64,000 nucleotides of DNA from Rhodanobacter panaciterrae (lineage in GTDB: Bacteria > Pseudomonadota > Gammaproteobacteria > Xanthomonadales > Rhodanobacteraceae). The first letter of the stretch is position 1; every line of letters begins with the position of its first letter. Where the stretch lies: assembly GCF_014651895.1 (NCBI RefSeq), contig NZ_BMXT01000001.1, positions 1,364,001 to 1,428,000 of the forward strand, in the 5' to 3' direction. The translations under genes were made by a program, and so were the position numbers. This document shows, piece after piece, positions 19,682-32,920 of this stretch. Under the pieces are notes generated by a model that saw only the letters and a list, made by a program, of their open reading frames with translations, had not been told where the DNA came from and made no database searches.

Positions 19682-20983
19682 TCATTCCGCCACGGCGAGC
19701 AGCTCGCGCAGCAGCAGGGTTTCGGTGGGATCACCGCCGCTGAGCGGCGCGATGACGCTGCGCGGCGCGTCGATGCGCAGCTGCCAGCCGTGCTCGTCCA
19801 CCGTCTCGCCGGTGATCGCGCCAGCCGCCTTCAGCCGCGCGTGCAGCCGGCCGGCCGACAACGGCAATTGCAGCGCCGACTGCACCCGCTCACCGCCGAG
19901 CAGTTCGCCCAGCGCCTGACGCAGCAGATCGAGCCCAACACCGGTAGCGGCGGACAGCCAGACCCGCACGGGCTTGCCGGCGGCATCGCGATCGATGCGT
20001 GGTTCGGCGCCAGCCAGGTCGATCTTGTTCATGATGTGCAGCTGCGGCACGTCGCCGGCGTCGATCTCCTCCAGCACGTTGTCGACCACGCGGTGCAGGC
20101 GCTCGCGCTCCTCGTCGGCCGCATCGCTGACGTGCAGCAACAGATCCGCATCGTGCGCTTCGGCCAGGGTGGCGCGGAACGCGGCGACCAGATCGTGCGG
20201 CAGCTCGCGGATGAAGCCAACGGTGTCGGCCAGCACGGCTGGGCCACAGCTCAAGTTCTCCAGCTTGCGCACGGTCGGATCGAGCGTGGCGAACAGCAGG
20301 TCGGCGGCGTAGACGTCACCGGTGGTCAGCGCATTGAATAGGGTCGACTTGCCGGCGTTGGTGTAACCGACCAGCGCGACCTGCGGCACCGTGTTGCGCA
20401 GGCGCGAGCGACGCTGCTGGCCGCGCTGGGTCTGCACCTTCTCCAGCCGCTTGGTCAGCATCTTCACGCGCACGCCGATCAGGCGGCGGTCGGTTTCCAG
20501 CTGGGTTTCGCCGGGGCCGCGGTTGCCGATGGCGCCGCCGCGCTGGGCGTCCAGATGGGTCCAGCCGCGCACCAACCGGGTGGCCAGATGCTTGAGCTGG
20601 GCCAGCTCCACTTCCAGCTTGCCTTCGTGCGAGCGCGCACGCTGGGCGAAGATGTCCAGGATCAGGCCGGCACGGTCGACCACGCGGATGCCGAGATGCT
20701 TCTCGAGGTTGCGTTCCTGCACCGGGGTGAGCACGTGGTCGACCAGCACCACGTCGGCCTGCAGCGCACGCGCCGCCTCGGCGACTTCGTCCGCCTTGCC
20801 GCTGCCGATGTAATAACGCGGGTTGGGATCTTCGACGCGGGCGGTGACCACGCCCAGCACGTCGGCACCGGCGGACTTCACCAGCTCGGCGAATTCCTCG
20901 GCACGCCGGGCTGTATCGCCTTCGCCGCGGGAATGCGGCAGGACCAGGACGGCGCGGTCGCCTTTCTCTTTTCTATCGAACAC
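19682..20983 (-). CDS. hflX: Ribosome-associated GTPase HflX
   Basis: A protein of 433 residues with a GTG start (MFDRKEKGDRAVLVLPH). The N-terminal HflX nucleotide-binding domain covers about residues 1-180. It contains YYIGSGKADEVAEAA and GPGETQLETDRR. The G domain starts at VALVGYTNAGKSTLFNALT (G1), with DTVGFIRELP (G3) and NKIDLA (G4). HflX splits stalled or heat-damaged ribosomes into subunits. It lies between hfq and hflK, the usual gammaproteobacterial order. The ribosome site for the GTG is weak and 12 bases away. Confidence 0.97.
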   Translation of the reverse strand: MFDRKEKGDRAVLVLPHSRGEGDTARRAEEFAELVKSAGADVLGVVTARVEDPNPRYYIGSGKADEVAEAARALQADVVLVDHVLTPVQERNLEKHLGIRVVDRAGLILDIFAQRARSHEGKLEVELAQLKHLATRLVRGWTHLDAQRGGAIGNRGPGETQLETDRRLIGVRVKMLTKRLEKVQTQRGQQRRSRLRNTVPQVALVGYTNAGKSTLFNALTTGDVYAADLLFATLDPTVRKLENLSCGPAVLADTVGFIRELPHDLVAAFRATLAEAHDADLLLHVSDAADEERERLHRVVDNVLEEIDAGDVPQLHIMNKIDLAGAEPRIDRDAAGKPVRVWLSAATGVGLDLLRQALGELLGGERVQSALQLPLSAGRLHARLKAAGAITGETVDEHGWQLRIDAPRSVIAPLSGGDPTETLLLRELLAVAE

Positions 20984-21040
20984 TAGTGGGTGCAGTCCTT
21001 CAGGAGCAGACCCACTTCATGCGGGCGGGTGCCCCGTCTA

Positions 21041-21328
21041 TCAAGCGTCCGCGTCGGCGGATGCATCCGACGCACCGGCGTGGCTGTCATGGCCCTCGGG
21101 ACCATCATGGCCATTGCCGATACGCACATTGCGGCTCGGTACCACGGTGGAGATGGCGTGCTTGTAGACCATCTGGCTCACCTGGTTGCGCAGCAGCACC
21201 ACAAACTGGTCGAACGACTCGACCGTCCCCTGCAGCTTGATGCCGTTGACCAGATAGATGGCGACCGGCACGCGTTCGCGCCGCAATGCATTCAAAAACG
21301 GATCCTGCAACGATTGTCCCTTGGACAT
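21041..21328 (-). CDS. hfq: RNA chaperone Hfq
   Basis: A protein of 95 residues from ATG 21328, with GGGGAG about ten bases upstream. The Sm core is complete: [30 protein letters not shown] (Sm1) and [13 protein letters not shown] (Sm2, with the uridine-binding KH). A 25-residue tail is rich in Gly, His, Asp and Ala ([13 protein letters not shown]...DADA) and is acidic, a feature that in E. coli Hfq aids RNA release. The hexamer pairs small RNAs with messages. It lies between miaA and hflX. Confidence 0.98.
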   Translation of the reverse strand: MSKGQSLQDPFLNALRRERVPVAIYLVNGIKLQGTVESFDQFVVLLRNQVSQMVYKHAISTVVPSRNVRIGNGHDGPEGHDSHAGASDASADADA

Positions 21329-21486
21329 TTCTTGTTCTCCCCTTGCTACGGCACAGACCGAAGAAAAAACGCCAAAGGCGCCCCGGCCCAACATGCTGGG
21401 ATGTTAACTGCTTTCAAATACTTGATGAAAGGGGATTTTTGCGTGGCGCAAGTGCACTGGGTCACGCTGGCAATGCGATCCGACCG

Positions 21487-22452
21487 CTATGGCCCGGTTG
21501 GTTGGTCCGGGCGACCGAGAAACAGCTGCACAGCATCGGTGGCGCGCGCGGTCAAGCCGGGTTGATCCGGATCGAACAGGCGGGCGCCGTAGTCGCTGCG
21601 CAGCCAGGTGATCTGGCGCTTGGCCAGCTGGCGGGTGGCGAAGATGGCGCGGTCGCGGAATTCGGCGGTATCGGTCAAACCGTCCAGATGTTCCCATGCC
21701 TGTCGGTAGCCGACGGCGCGGATCGCCGGCAGCTCGGCGTGCAGGTCGTCGCGTGCACGCAATGCACGCACCTCGTCGAGAAAACCCGCCGCCAACATCG
21801 TGTCGAAACGCAGGGCAATGCGTTCGTGCAGCGTGCTGCGATCCGGTGGCAACAGCGCCAGCTTGAGCACACGCCATGGGAAGTGTGTGGTCGCGCCACC
21901 GCGCTGCAGTTCGGACAACGGCCGGCCGGTCAGCTCGATCACTTCCAGCGCGCGTTGCAGGCGTTGCGCGTCATTGCAGCCGATCCGCGTCGCCGCTACC
22001 GGATCCCGCTGCGCCAGTCGCGCATGCATGGCCGGCCAGCCCATCTGTTCGGCCTCCGCGGAAAGCCGCGCCCGGATCGCAGGATCGGCCTCCGGCAAAT
22101 CGGACAGTCCTTGTTGCAGCGCGCGGAAATACAAGCCGGTGCCACCGACCAGCAACGGCACCCTGCCCCACGCGCTGATCTGTTGCATCAGCGGCAACGC
22201 ATCGGCGCGAAAATCCGCCGCCGAATACGGCTGGGCCGGATCGCGGATGTCGATCAACGCGTGCGGATAGCGCGCCAAGGTCGCGGCGTCGGGTTTCGCG
22301 GTACCGATGTCCATGCCGCGATAGACCAGCGCCGAATCCACGCTGACCAGATCCAGTGCGAAACGCTCGCTCAGCTCGCACGCCAGCGCGGTCTTGCCGG
22401 AAGCGGTGGGGCCCATCAGGAAGATGGCGAGGGGGCGATGATCGACGGGCAT
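21487..22452 (-). CDS. miaA: tRNA dimethylallyltransferase
   Basis: A protein of 321 residues from ATG 22452 ([23 protein letters not shown]). The P-loop GPTASGKT and [16 protein letters not shown] match the family, as do [15 protein letters not shown] and [10 protein letters not shown]. It adds a dimethylallyl group to A37 of tRNAs that read UNN codons, improving decoding. It is the first gene of the miaA-hfq-hflX-hflKC set. An in-frame extension of 33 codons upstream exists but is not conserved in character. Confidence 0.97.
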   Translation of the reverse strand: MPVDHRPLAIFLMGPTASGKTALACELSERFALDLVSVDSALVYRGMDIGTAKPDAATLARYPHALIDIRDPAQPYSAADFRADALPLMQQISAWGRVPLLVGGTGLYFRALQQGLSDLPEADPAIRARLSAEAEQMGWPAMHARLAQRDPVAATRIGCNDAQRLQRALEVIELTGRPLSELQRGGATTHFPWRVLKLALLPPDRSTLHERIALRFDTMLAAGFLDEVRALRARDDLHAELPAIRAVGYRQAWEHLDGLTDTAEFRDRAIFATRQLAKRQITWLRSDYGARLFDPDQPGLTARATDAVQLFLGRPDQPTGP

Positions 22453-22581
22453 CGGTGCATTGTAACGGGCGCTTGGCCATTCGCTGCCGCGGTCAACCAC
22501 TGCCGTGAGCAGCGCGTTTGAGTGAGATGCCGTGCTGCTATACAGCGACATGGCCTCAGCCGACTCTCAGAAGTATTCCCC

Positions 22582-23277
22582 ATGACGCTCCCGAAATCGC
22601 GTTACCTGCCGCTGGTTCTGCTGCTGGCCATATCTTCGCTGGCGGTCCGTGCGGCCAGTCCTCCAACGCCGGACTTCAGCGGCATCTGGCGATTGAACGA
22701 GCAACAGAGCGACAGCCCATCCGACATCGCAGCACGCCTGCATGCGGAAAAGAAGCTCGAACAACCCGTGCAGCAACCCGCGACCGCCGCCTCGTCCGGT
22801 ACACCGGCAAGCCACACGCCCGGTGGACATGGTGGTGGCCGCGGCATGGGTGGCGGCGGCATGGGCGGTGGTGGTCATGGCCATGGAGGTGGCGGTCGAA
22901 GCCATGACAAGACCGCGACCACCGACAACGGCACGGCGGCTCCCGACGACCCGCCGCCGCTGCTGGCCAACGATTCGTTGATGAATGTGCAGCAGGATGC
23001 CAAGGACATCCGCGTGGCGTTTGACGAGAAGGACCAACTGGACGGCCGGCTCGACGGCACTACGCATCAGTCACTCAGCGGCAACGCACTGGTGCAGACC
23101 CGACTGACCGCGGAAGGCCTGCAGATTTCCATGCAATTTGAAGGCGGCGTCCGGTTGCGGCAGGACTGGGTACAGTCGCCCGATGGCCATCATCTGACCG
23201 TCATCGAAACGTGGACCACGCCGGCCGTGCAACAGCCGATCGTGTTCAAGCGCAGCTACGACCGACTGGATATCTGA
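22582..23277 (+). CDS. Secreted hypothetical protein with a Gly/His-rich segment
   Basis: A protein of 231 residues from ATG 22582 (MTLPKSRYLPLVLLLAISSLAVRA, a good signal peptide). The mature start PDFSGIWRLNEQQSD resembles a motif found at the front of many small exported proteins of unknown function (DFSGxWxLN). Residues of about 75-110 are almost pure Gly, His and Met with Arg (GGGMGGGGHGHGGGG), which could bind metal. The C-terminal 110 residues look like a compact beta-rich domain (LDGRLDGTTHQ, GLQISMQFEGGVRLRQDW). No named family is recognised. It is transcribed away from miaA. Confidence 0.75.
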   Translation: MTLPKSRYLPLVLLLAISSLAVRAASPPTPDFSGIWRLNEQQSDSPSDIAARLHAEKKLEQPVQQPATAASSGTPASHTPGGHGGGRGMGGGGMGGGGHGHGGGGRSHDKTATTDNGTAAPDDPPPLLANDSLMNVQQDAKDIRVAFDEKDQLDGRLDGTTHQSLSGNALVQTRLTAEGLQISMQFEGGVRLRQDWVQSPDGHHLTVIETWTTPAVQQPIVFKRSYDRLDI

Positions 23278-23313
23278 ACTGTCGCACCGCTGCTTCCACA
23301 ATAGCCACACAAA

Positions 23314-23346
23314 ACAAAGGCCCGCGTCATCGACGCAGGCCTTTGT
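23314..23346. terminator. Bidirectional terminator between two convergent genes
   Basis: ACAAAGGCC/GGCCTTTGT arms with an internal GCGTC/GACGC stem, lying between the convergent genes ending at 23277 and 23366. Confidence 0.8.
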
Positions 23347-23365
23347 GCTTACACGAGCCGCTGGC

Positions 23366-25528
<2,163 letters not shown>

Positions 25529-25704
25529 GGACAACTCCTTCAACGTGGGTGGATAACGGGTCACGTCGCATTTTCTTGCGATATGAATTGGCCTTTATGC
25601 CGCAAACCCGCGTCACAACGATAGTGACTTTCGGCAGGGTCAGGCCGCTGACCCGGTTCGCCACCATGCCACCAGTGCCTCTACGGCGCCCGATACGATC
25701 CCTC

Positions 25705-25710
25705 TATAAT
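25705..25710 (+). promoter_or_regulatory. Candidate -10 box (TATAAT) for tdh
   Basis: A perfect TATAAT lies 46 bases upstream of the tdh ATG. No good -35 box is seen at 17 bases spacing (TACGGC), so the promoter is tentative. Confidence 0.45.
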
Positions 25711-25755
25711 TGGCGGCTTCCCTGCCCGCTGTGCGGGCCAACCGATGGATTCCCC

Positions 25756-26790
25756 ATGTCGCAGACGATGAAAGCCCTGGTCAAGCGCAAGCCCGAACAG
25801 GGCATCTGGATGGAAGAGGTGCCGCTGCCGGTGGTCGGCCCGAACGAAGTGCTGATCAAGATGGAGAAGACCGCCATCTGCGGCACCGACCTGCACATCT
25901 ACAAGTGGGACGAGTGGAGCCAGCGCACGATCACCCCCGGCCTCACCATCGGCCACGAGTTCGTCGGCCGCATCGTCGAGATCGGCCCGGGCGTGACCGG
26001 CTACAAGATCGGTGATCGCGTCTCCGCCGAAGGCCATATCGTCTGCGGCCATTGCCGCAACTGCCGCGCCGGCCGTCAGCATCTGTGTCCGAACACGATC
26101 GGCATCGGCGTGAATCGCAACGGCGCGTTCGCCGAATACATGACGATGCCGGCCTCGAACCTGTGGCCAATCCCGGACCAGATCCCGTCCGAGCTGGCCG
26201 CGTTCTTCGATCCGTACGGCAACGCCGCGCATTGCGCGCTGGAGTTCGATCTGATTGGCGAGGACGTGCTGATCACCGGCGCCGGCCCGATCGGCATCAT
26301 CGCCGCCGGTATCTGCAAGCACATCGGCGCGCGCAACGTGGTGGTCACCGACATCAACGACTACCGCCTGAAGCTCGCCGCCGACATGGGCGCGACGCGG
26401 GTGGTCAACGTGTCCAAGCAGTCGCTGAAAGATACGGTGAAGGAGTTGCACATCGAAGGCTTCGACGTCGGCCTGGAGATGAGCGGCAACCCGCGCGCGT
26501 TCGGCGACATGCTCGACTGCATGTATCACGGCGGCAAGATCGCGATGCTCGGCATCATGCCGCGCGGCGCCGGCATCGACTGGGACAAGGTGATCTTCAA
26601 GGGCCTCACCCTGCAAGGTATCTACGGCCGCAAGATGTACGAGACCTGGTACAAGATGACCCAGATGGTCCTGACCGGTTTTCCGCTGCAGAAGGTGTTG
26701 ACCCATCAGATCGCGATTGACGATTTCCAGAAGGGTTTCGACCTGATGGACGCCGGCACCTGCGGCAAGGTCGTCTGCTCCTGGAACTGA
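25756..26790 (+). CDS. tdh: L-threonine 3-dehydrogenase
   Basis: A protein of 344 residues, starting [18 protein letters not shown]. It is a zinc medium-chain dehydrogenase: the catalytic zinc site has Cys in [14 protein letters not shown] and GHEFVG, the structural zinc loop is [15 protein letters not shown], and the NAD site is [11 protein letters not shown]. It oxidises L-threonine to 2-amino-3-ketobutyrate, which Kbl (30716-31915) cleaves with CoA to glycine and acetyl-CoA. The usual kbl-tdh pairing is interrupted here by the DUF748 gene. A start at the second Met (25768) is possible. Confidence 0.97.
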   Translation: MSQTMKALVKRKPEQGIWMEEVPLPVVGPNEVLIKMEKTAICGTDLHIYKWDEWSQRTITPGLTIGHEFVGRIVEIGPGVTGYKIGDRVSAEGHIVCGHCRNCRAGRQHLCPNTIGIGVNRNGAFAEYMTMPASNLWPIPDQIPSELAAFFDPYGNAAHCALEFDLIGEDVLITGAGPIGIIAAGICKHIGARNVVVTDINDYRLKLAADMGATRVVNVSKQSLKDTVKELHIEGFDVGLEMSGNPRAFGDMLDCMYHGGKIAMLGIMPRGAGIDWDKVIFKGLTLQGIYGRKMYETWYKMTQMVLTGFPLQKVLTHQIAIDDFQKGFDLMDAGTCGKVVCSWN

Positions 26791-26842
26791 GCGAATCCTG
26801 TCACACCCTTGCTTTTCCGCCGGGAAAGCCATCCTGAAAACT

Positions 26843-26876
26843 CGGCCGCCCTAGTACACTTGCGTCAGGGCGGCCG
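26843..26876. other. Inverted repeat between tdh and the DUF748 gene
   Basis: Arms CGGCCGCCCT/AGGGCGGCCG with a 14-base loop that contains TAGTACACT. It has no T run. It could attenuate read-through from tdh, or the loop may hold a -10-like sequence for the next gene. Confidence 0.5.
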
Positions 26877-26935
26877 ACAGAATCGCCGGGATTGTGAAGG
26901 TGCAAGGCCTCATGGCCTGACACGGTCGGCGCGCG

Positions 26936-29900
26936 ATGTCATGGGAGCGTCGTTGGATGGCCGATCTCTTCAGCAACCCTCGTATGGCCGCAGGACGCGA
27001 CCACGCCCTGGCCGTCTATCGCTCACATCGTGTGCGCAAATGGCTGATGATCGCGGCCATCGTGCTGGTGATCTTTGGCCTGCTAGGCTTCCTTGCCGCA
27101 CCATCGATCATCCGCAGCCAGATCGAAAAGCGCGCCGGCGTTGCGCTGCAACGCCAGGTAACCCTGGGCGCGGTTCATCTCAATCCGTACACGCTGCGAC
27201 TGCAACTGGATCAGCTGCACATCGCCGACCGCGATGGCAAATCGGCCTTCGTGGATATCGACCAGGCGGTCATCAACGCCTCCTGGACATCCGTATTCCG
27301 CATGGCACCGGTGCTGGACGAACTTGCCTTGCAGCATCCGCGCATCCGCATCGTGCGCACGGCGGACCAGCGCTTCAACTTCAGTGACATCATCGATCGT
27401 TTCGCTGCCCAGCCGTCCGATCCGAACGCATCGCCGACGCGTTTCGCGCTGTCCAACATCAGCGTGCACAACGGCGACATCGCGTTCGACGACCAGCTGT
27501 TGAAGGCGAATCATCACGTCGAACAGCTGGAGCTTGGCATTCCCTTCATCGCCAACCTGCCCAGCGACACGGATGTATTCGTGCAACCGTTGCTGGCCAT
27601 GCGCGTGGATGGCAGCTCCATACACATCGATGGCCATACCAAGCCGTTCGCAGGTAGCCGCGAATCGATCGTCAACTTCCAGCTCGACCGGCTCGATCTG
27701 TCGCGTTACCTCGCCTATGCCCCCACACCGCTGCCGGTGGCTGTACCCAAGGGTCTGCTCAGCGGCAAGCTGGACCTGCACTTCATCCAGACCAAACCCA
27801 CCCCACAGTTGCAACTCACCGGCAACCTGCAGCTGGATGACTTCGTCCTCGACAGCAGCCATGACGAACCCATCGTCACGCTGGCTCGCGGCAATGCGAA
27901 CCTGGTCGACGTGCAGCCGCTGGAGTCGCGTTATCACCTGGGCACGCTGAAGCTGGACCAGGCCCAGCTCCATTACACGCAAGGCGCGGAAGGACACAGC
28001 AACTTCGACACGCTGACCGCCCCCGCTGCCCCGGCAGACGCCAGCAAGAAGGCCACGCCGACCGACCTGCGCATCGCCTCGATGGTGCTCACTGGCAGCA
28101 CCATCCACTACACCGATGCCGCACAGAACAAACTCGACCTGGCCAACCTGCATGGCAGCATGCAGGGCCTGAGCATGCTCGCAGCGCCCCCCGCCCGGCT
28201 CGACCTTGCCGGCCAACTCTACGGCGGCAACATCACTGCCAAGGGCACGGTGGACCTCGCCGCATCGAAGATGGTGGCAGCGCTCGGCCTGAACCAGGTG
28301 GACTTGGTACCGTTGCAAGCGATGGCGGCCTCTTCCGTCGCAGCGCGCATGACCAAGGGCAAGCTCGACGCTACCGGCCAGCTGCAGCTCGACTGGGGCA
28401 AGACAGTGAACGTGCATCTTGCCGATGCCCATGTCGCGGTGAACGACTTCGCACTGGAACCACAATTCAAGGGGCACGGCGCACCCGTCGCCTGGGGCAA
28501 GCTGGACGCCGAGATCAAGCAGATCGACCTCGCGAGCCAGCAGGCCCAGCTGGGTACGGTGACGGCCAGCAACCTCAGCCTGGACGTGCAGCGCAATAGC
28601 AACAAGTTCATCAGCCTGCTCGACCTGTTCGCGGTCAAGAATACCCGGCAGAAGAAAGCGCCGAGCAGCAGCCCGCCCTGGCACTGGAGCATCGCCCACC
28701 TGCTGTTCGACAACGCCATGGTCGACTTCACCGACATGGCGGCCGGCGACAAACCCGTGAAGATCAAGGTGCAGTCGCTCAAGGGCGGCATGGACAACAT
28801 CAGCGACAAGCTCAACGAGCCGCGCGACCTGAAACTCGAGGGCGTGGTCGACAAGGGCAGTTTCGTTGCCACCGGCAAGCTGCAACCGGCGCCGATGCTG
28901 GCCGACTTCCAGCTGACCACCAAGCGGCTGGACATCGCCAATTTCGAGCCGTACATCAGCGTGCCGCTGAATGTCACCATTTCCAGCGCGCGTATCAGCA
29001 GCAACGGCAAGGTGCATTACGACGGTCGTGGTGCGGAGCCAAAATTCACCTACAAGGGCAATGCCGCACTGGAACAGGTGCGGGTGCAGGACAAGCTCAC
29101 CGGCGATGACTTCCTGCGCTGGCGTACGCTCAGCGGCTCCAACATCGATATGACCTACGGTTCGGGCACGCCGCGCATGCACGTGGGCGGGCTGGTGCTC
29201 AGCTCGTTCTATGCCCGCATGATCATCAATGCGAATGGCAAGCTGAATCTGTCCGACGTGGTGGCCAAGCCGGAAGAGGCGCCGGTGTCGGTGACCCGTG
29301 CCGGTGTCACGGGAGCCGCCGCTCCCGCTGCGCCCAAGGTGCCGGTACCGGCACCGGTCGCAGCGACCACGGCAGTCGCACCCGCCACGCCGGCAGCACC
29401 CCAAACACCCGCGGCGGATATGCGTATCGGCGGCATCACGCTGATCAACGGCCAGCTCAACTACACCGACAACTTCATCAAGCCCAATTACACCGCCAAC
29501 CTCACCAAGCTCACCGGCAAGATTGGCGCCATCAGTTCCACCCCGGGCGAACCGCCAGCCGACCTCTCGGTACAGGCTGCGTTGGACGATGCCTCGCCGG
29601 TGGACATCGACGGCAGCATCAACCCGCTGCAGCCAGTGGCTTTCCTCGACATCAAGGGCAAGGCCAACGAGGTCGAGCTGACCCGGCTTGCCGCCTACTC
29701 CACCAGGTACACCGGATATCCGATCACCGCCGGCAAGCTGACGATGGACGTCCACTACATGCTGGACCAGCGCAAGCTCAATGCCGACAACCACATCTTC
29801 ATCACCCAGCTGACCTTTGGCGATCGCGACGAGAGCCCTGGCATCCAGCATCTGCCGGTTAAGCTGGCTGTGGCGCTGCTTAAAGATACCCAGGGCAATA

Positions 29901-30625
29901 TCGACGTGAACGTGCCGGTATCCGGCTCACTGGACGATCCGCAATTCAGCATGGGCGGGCTGATCTGGCATGCCATCGGCAATTTGATCGCCAAGGCCGT
30001 CACCGCGCCGTTCCGACTGCTCGGCGCCGCCTTCGGCGGTGGCAGCCACGAAGACCTGGGTTACGTGGAGTTCGATCCGGGCTCGGATGTGCTCAATAGC
30101 CAAGCGCAGGAGCGGCTGGGCAAGATCGTCGCCATGCTCAACCAGAAGACCGGGCTGAACCTCGACATCATCGGACGCGTGGATCCATCCAAGGATCAGG
30201 ACGGCCTGCGCAAGTTCACCGTGGACACCATGATTCGTCGCGAAAAGGCGCTGAACCAGTCGGGCAAGAACGCCGATACTTCCGATAGCGCACTTGCGGC
30301 AATCAACGTGACACCAGACGAGTACGAAAAGTATCTCAAGCGCGCTTACAAGAACGACGATTTCGCGAGCAAGCCGAAGAACATCATCGGCCTGAAGAAG
30401 TCACTCGAACCCGACGAAATGCGCAGCCTGATGGAAACCAATGTACCGGTCGACGACAAGGCCATGCATGATCTCGCCGAACGTCGCGCCGCCGCGGTGC
30501 AAGCCTGGCTGAAAGGCAAGCTGGACGACAAGCGTGTGTCGCTGAAAGGCCCCAAACTCAATACCGATGGCATCGACGACAAGGGCAAGACGACGCGGGT
30601 GGAATTCGGCCTGCATCAGGGATAA
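26936..30625 (+). CDS. DUF748 (AsmA-like) envelope protein
   Basis: A very large protein of 1,229 residues. A membrane anchor lies near residues 37-58 (WLMIAAIVLVIFGLLGFLA), followed by the DUF748/AsmA opening (IRSQIEKRAGVALQRQVTLGAVHLNPYTLRLQLDQLHIAD). Long beta-rich repeats follow. An Ala/Pro-rich linker sits near residue 800, and a second AsmA-C-like block ends in SLDDPQFSMGGLIWHAIGNLIAKAVTAPFRLLG. The tail carries YVEFDPGSDVLNSQAQERLGKI, an OmpA-like reading. AsmA relatives form periplasmic bridges that move phospholipid to the outer membrane, so a role in envelope lipid balance is plausible. Start codon choice is uncertain (26936, 26957 or 26984); none has a good ribosome site. It separates tdh from kbl. 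Confidence 0.88.
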   Translation: MSWERRWMADLFSNPRMAAGRDHALAVYRSHRVRKWLMIAAIVLVIFGLLGFLAAPSIIRSQIEKRAGVALQRQVTLGAVHLNPYTLRLQLDQLHIADRDGKSAFVDIDQAVINASWTSVFRMAPVLDELALQHPRIRIVRTADQRFNFSDIIDRFAAQPSDPNASPTRFALSNISVHNGDIAFDDQLLKANHHVEQLELGIPFIANLPSDTDVFVQPLLAMRVDGSSIHIDGHTKPFAGSRESIVNFQLDRLDLSRYLAYAPTPLPVAVPKGLLSGKLDLHFIQTKPTPQLQLTGNLQLDDFVLDSSHDEPIVTLARGNANLVDVQPLESRYHLGTLKLDQAQLHYTQGAEGHSNFDTLTAPAAPADASKKATPTDLRIASMVLTGSTIHYTDAAQNKLDLANLHGSMQGLSMLAAPPARLDLAGQLYGGNITAKGTVDLAASKMVAALGLNQVDLVPLQAMAASSVAARMTKGKLDATGQLQLDWGKTVNVHLADAHVAVNDFALEPQFKGHGAPVAWGKLDAEIKQIDLASQQAQLGTVTASNLSLDVQRNSNKFISLLDLFAVKNTRQKKAPSSSPPWHWSIAHLLFDNAMVDFTDMAAGDKPVKIKVQSLKGGMDNISDKLNEPRDLKLEGVVDKGSFVATGKLQPAPMLADFQLTTKRLDIANFEPYISVPLNVTISSARISSNGKVHYDGRGAEPKFTYKGNAALEQVRVQDKLTGDDFLRWRTLSGSNIDMTYGSGTPRMHVGGLVLSSFYARMIINANGKLNLSDVVAKPEEAPVSVTRAGVTGAAAPAAPKVPVPAPVAATTAVAPATPAAPQTPAADMRIGGITLINGQLNYTDNFIKPNYTANLTKLTGKIGAISSTPGEPPADLSVQAALDDASPVDIDGSINPLQPVAFLDIKGKANEVELTRLAAYSTRYTGYPITAGKLTMDVHYMLDQRKLNADNHIFITQLTFGDRDESPGIQHLPVKLAVALLKDTQGNIDVNVPVSGSLDDPQFSMGGLIWHAIGNLIAKAVTAPFRLLGAAFGGGSHEDLGYVEFDPGSDVLNSQAQERLGKIVAMLNQKTGLNLDIIGRVDPSKDQDGLRKFTVDTMIRREKALNQSGKNADTSDSALAAINVTPDEYEKYLKRAYKNDDFASKPKNIIGLKKSLEPDEMRSLMETNVPVDDKAMHDLAERRAAAVQAWLKGKLDDKRVSLKGPKLNTDGIDDKGKTTRVEFGLHQG

Positions 30626-30715
30626 AGAGCGTGGCCGACCATCTGTCGGCTCGCGTTCCTTCACAGCGTGGCCGCGAGGGCTCAAAATAGCCCTTTGCCC
30701 AGTTGGAATACCCTC

Positions 30716-31915
<1,200 letters not shown>

Positions 31916-31920
31916 TCAAG

Positions 31921-31963
31921 TAACTCCGCAGGGCGGGTATGCGCTATCCGCTCTGCGAAGTTA
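31921..31963. terminator. Hairpin between convergent kbl and pseudouridine synthase genes
   Basis: TAACTCCGCAGGGCGG pairs with CCGCTCTGCGAAGTTA with two mismatches across an 11-base loop. There is no T run longer than two, so it may be a weak bidirectional terminator. Confidence 0.5.
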
Positions 31964-31970
31964 TTGACAG

Positions 31971-32750
31971 TCAGTTTTTGCCCTTGCGGGTATCGAGTGC
32001 GCTGACCTCGCCAGCACTCAATCGCCGCCATTGACCCTTCGCCAACTCGCCCAGCGTCAATGGCCCGATCGCCACCCGGATCAGGCGCAGCACATCGAAA
32101 CCCAACGCCGCCAGCAGGCGGCGGATGTGCCGGTTGCGGCCTTCGTCCAGCACCACTTCCAGCCACGCATTCTTCTCGCCGACACGCAGCAGTGTCACCC
32201 GCTTCGCCTTCAGCAAATCACCAGCATCGTTGATGCCTGTCTGCATCATTGCCAACGCCGTCGCATCCGGCTGACCAGCCACCTGTACGTGGTAAGTCTT
32301 GTCCAAGTGTGTCGCCGGATCAGTGATGCCAGCAGCCCACGTCGTGTCGTTGCTCAATAACAGTAAACCTTCGCTGGCCTTGTCCAGCCGGCCGACCGGT
32401 CCCAACCACGGTAATCCGGCGGCGGCCAATGCGGTATAGACCGTTGCGCGCCCCTGCTCGTCGGCCGCGCTGACAATCAGCCCGCGTGGCTTGTTGAACG
32501 CGACATGGACGCATTCGGCGGATTTCACGATCTGACCATCGACCGCAACCTGTTGCCGATCGATCAGCGTCGGGTGATGCGGATCGCGCACGATACGTCC
32601 ATCCAGGCTGACGCGACCAGCGCGTATCCATTGCTCAGCCTGGCTGCGCGAACAGGCACCCAGTTTGGACAGGACGCGTGCCAATCCATGCCGTGGCGGA
32701 TGTATCGCAGGTGCAACGGAACGCGCGGAATGGAAAGGTGGGCGAGACAT
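31971..32750 (-). CDS. rRNA pseudouridine synthase (RsuA/RluB/RluF family)
   Basis: A protein of 259 residues. The N-terminal S4 RNA-binding domain is RHGLARVLSKLGACSRSQAEQWIRAGRVSLDG. The catalytic block is GRLDKASEGLLLLSND, with the nucleophilic Asp, followed by the family-specific LDKTYHVQV and NRHIRRLLAALGFDVLRLIRVAIGPLTLGEL. It makes pseudouridine in ribosomal RNA. Which member it is (RsuA, RluB, RluE or RluF) cannot be settled by eye, so I give no symbol. The N-terminus has about 20 extra residues before the S4 domain. Confidence 0.92.
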   Translation of the reverse strand: MSRPPFHSARSVAPAIHPPRHGLARVLSKLGACSRSQAEQWIRAGRVSLDGRIVRDPHHPTLIDRQQVAVDGQIVKSAECVHVAFNKPRGLIVSAADEQGRATVYTALAAAGLPWLGPVGRLDKASEGLLLLSNDTTWAAGITDPATHLDKTYHVQVAGQPDATALAMMQTGINDAGDLLKAKRVTLLRVGEKNAWLEVVLDEGRNRHIRRLLAALGFDVLRLIRVAIGPLTLGELAKGQWRRLSAGEVSALDTRKGKN

Positions 32751-32865
32751 CCCGCTAGCGTATAAGCCGGAGCCGCAACATCACAAGAATCATTATGAAA
32801 AGGTGGTCCGATCCGGGTATAGAGCGCCGCAATTCGGTGTGCAGAGGACTGGTTTCGACAAACCA

Positions 32866-32896
32866 AAAAAAAAACCCGGCCGAAGCCGGGTTTTTT
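32866..32896 (-). terminator. Rho-independent terminator of the OmpA-like gene
   Basis: A-rich/T-rich flanks around the stem CCCGGC/GCCGGG with loop CGAA. The minus-strand T run is eight or more bases. Confidence 0.92.
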
Positions 32897-32920
32897 CATA
32901 CTACTTTTACCGAGGTTCGA

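Noticed and set aside
22810-22910. Gly/His-rich stretch as a slippage-prone repeat
   Set aside because: The codons vary (GGT, GGC, GGA) and no perfect unit is repeated more than twice.
27083-29851. Minus-strand open frame of 922 codons
   Set aside because: Antisense shadow of the DUF748 gene; no ribosome site, no domain, and a biased composition.
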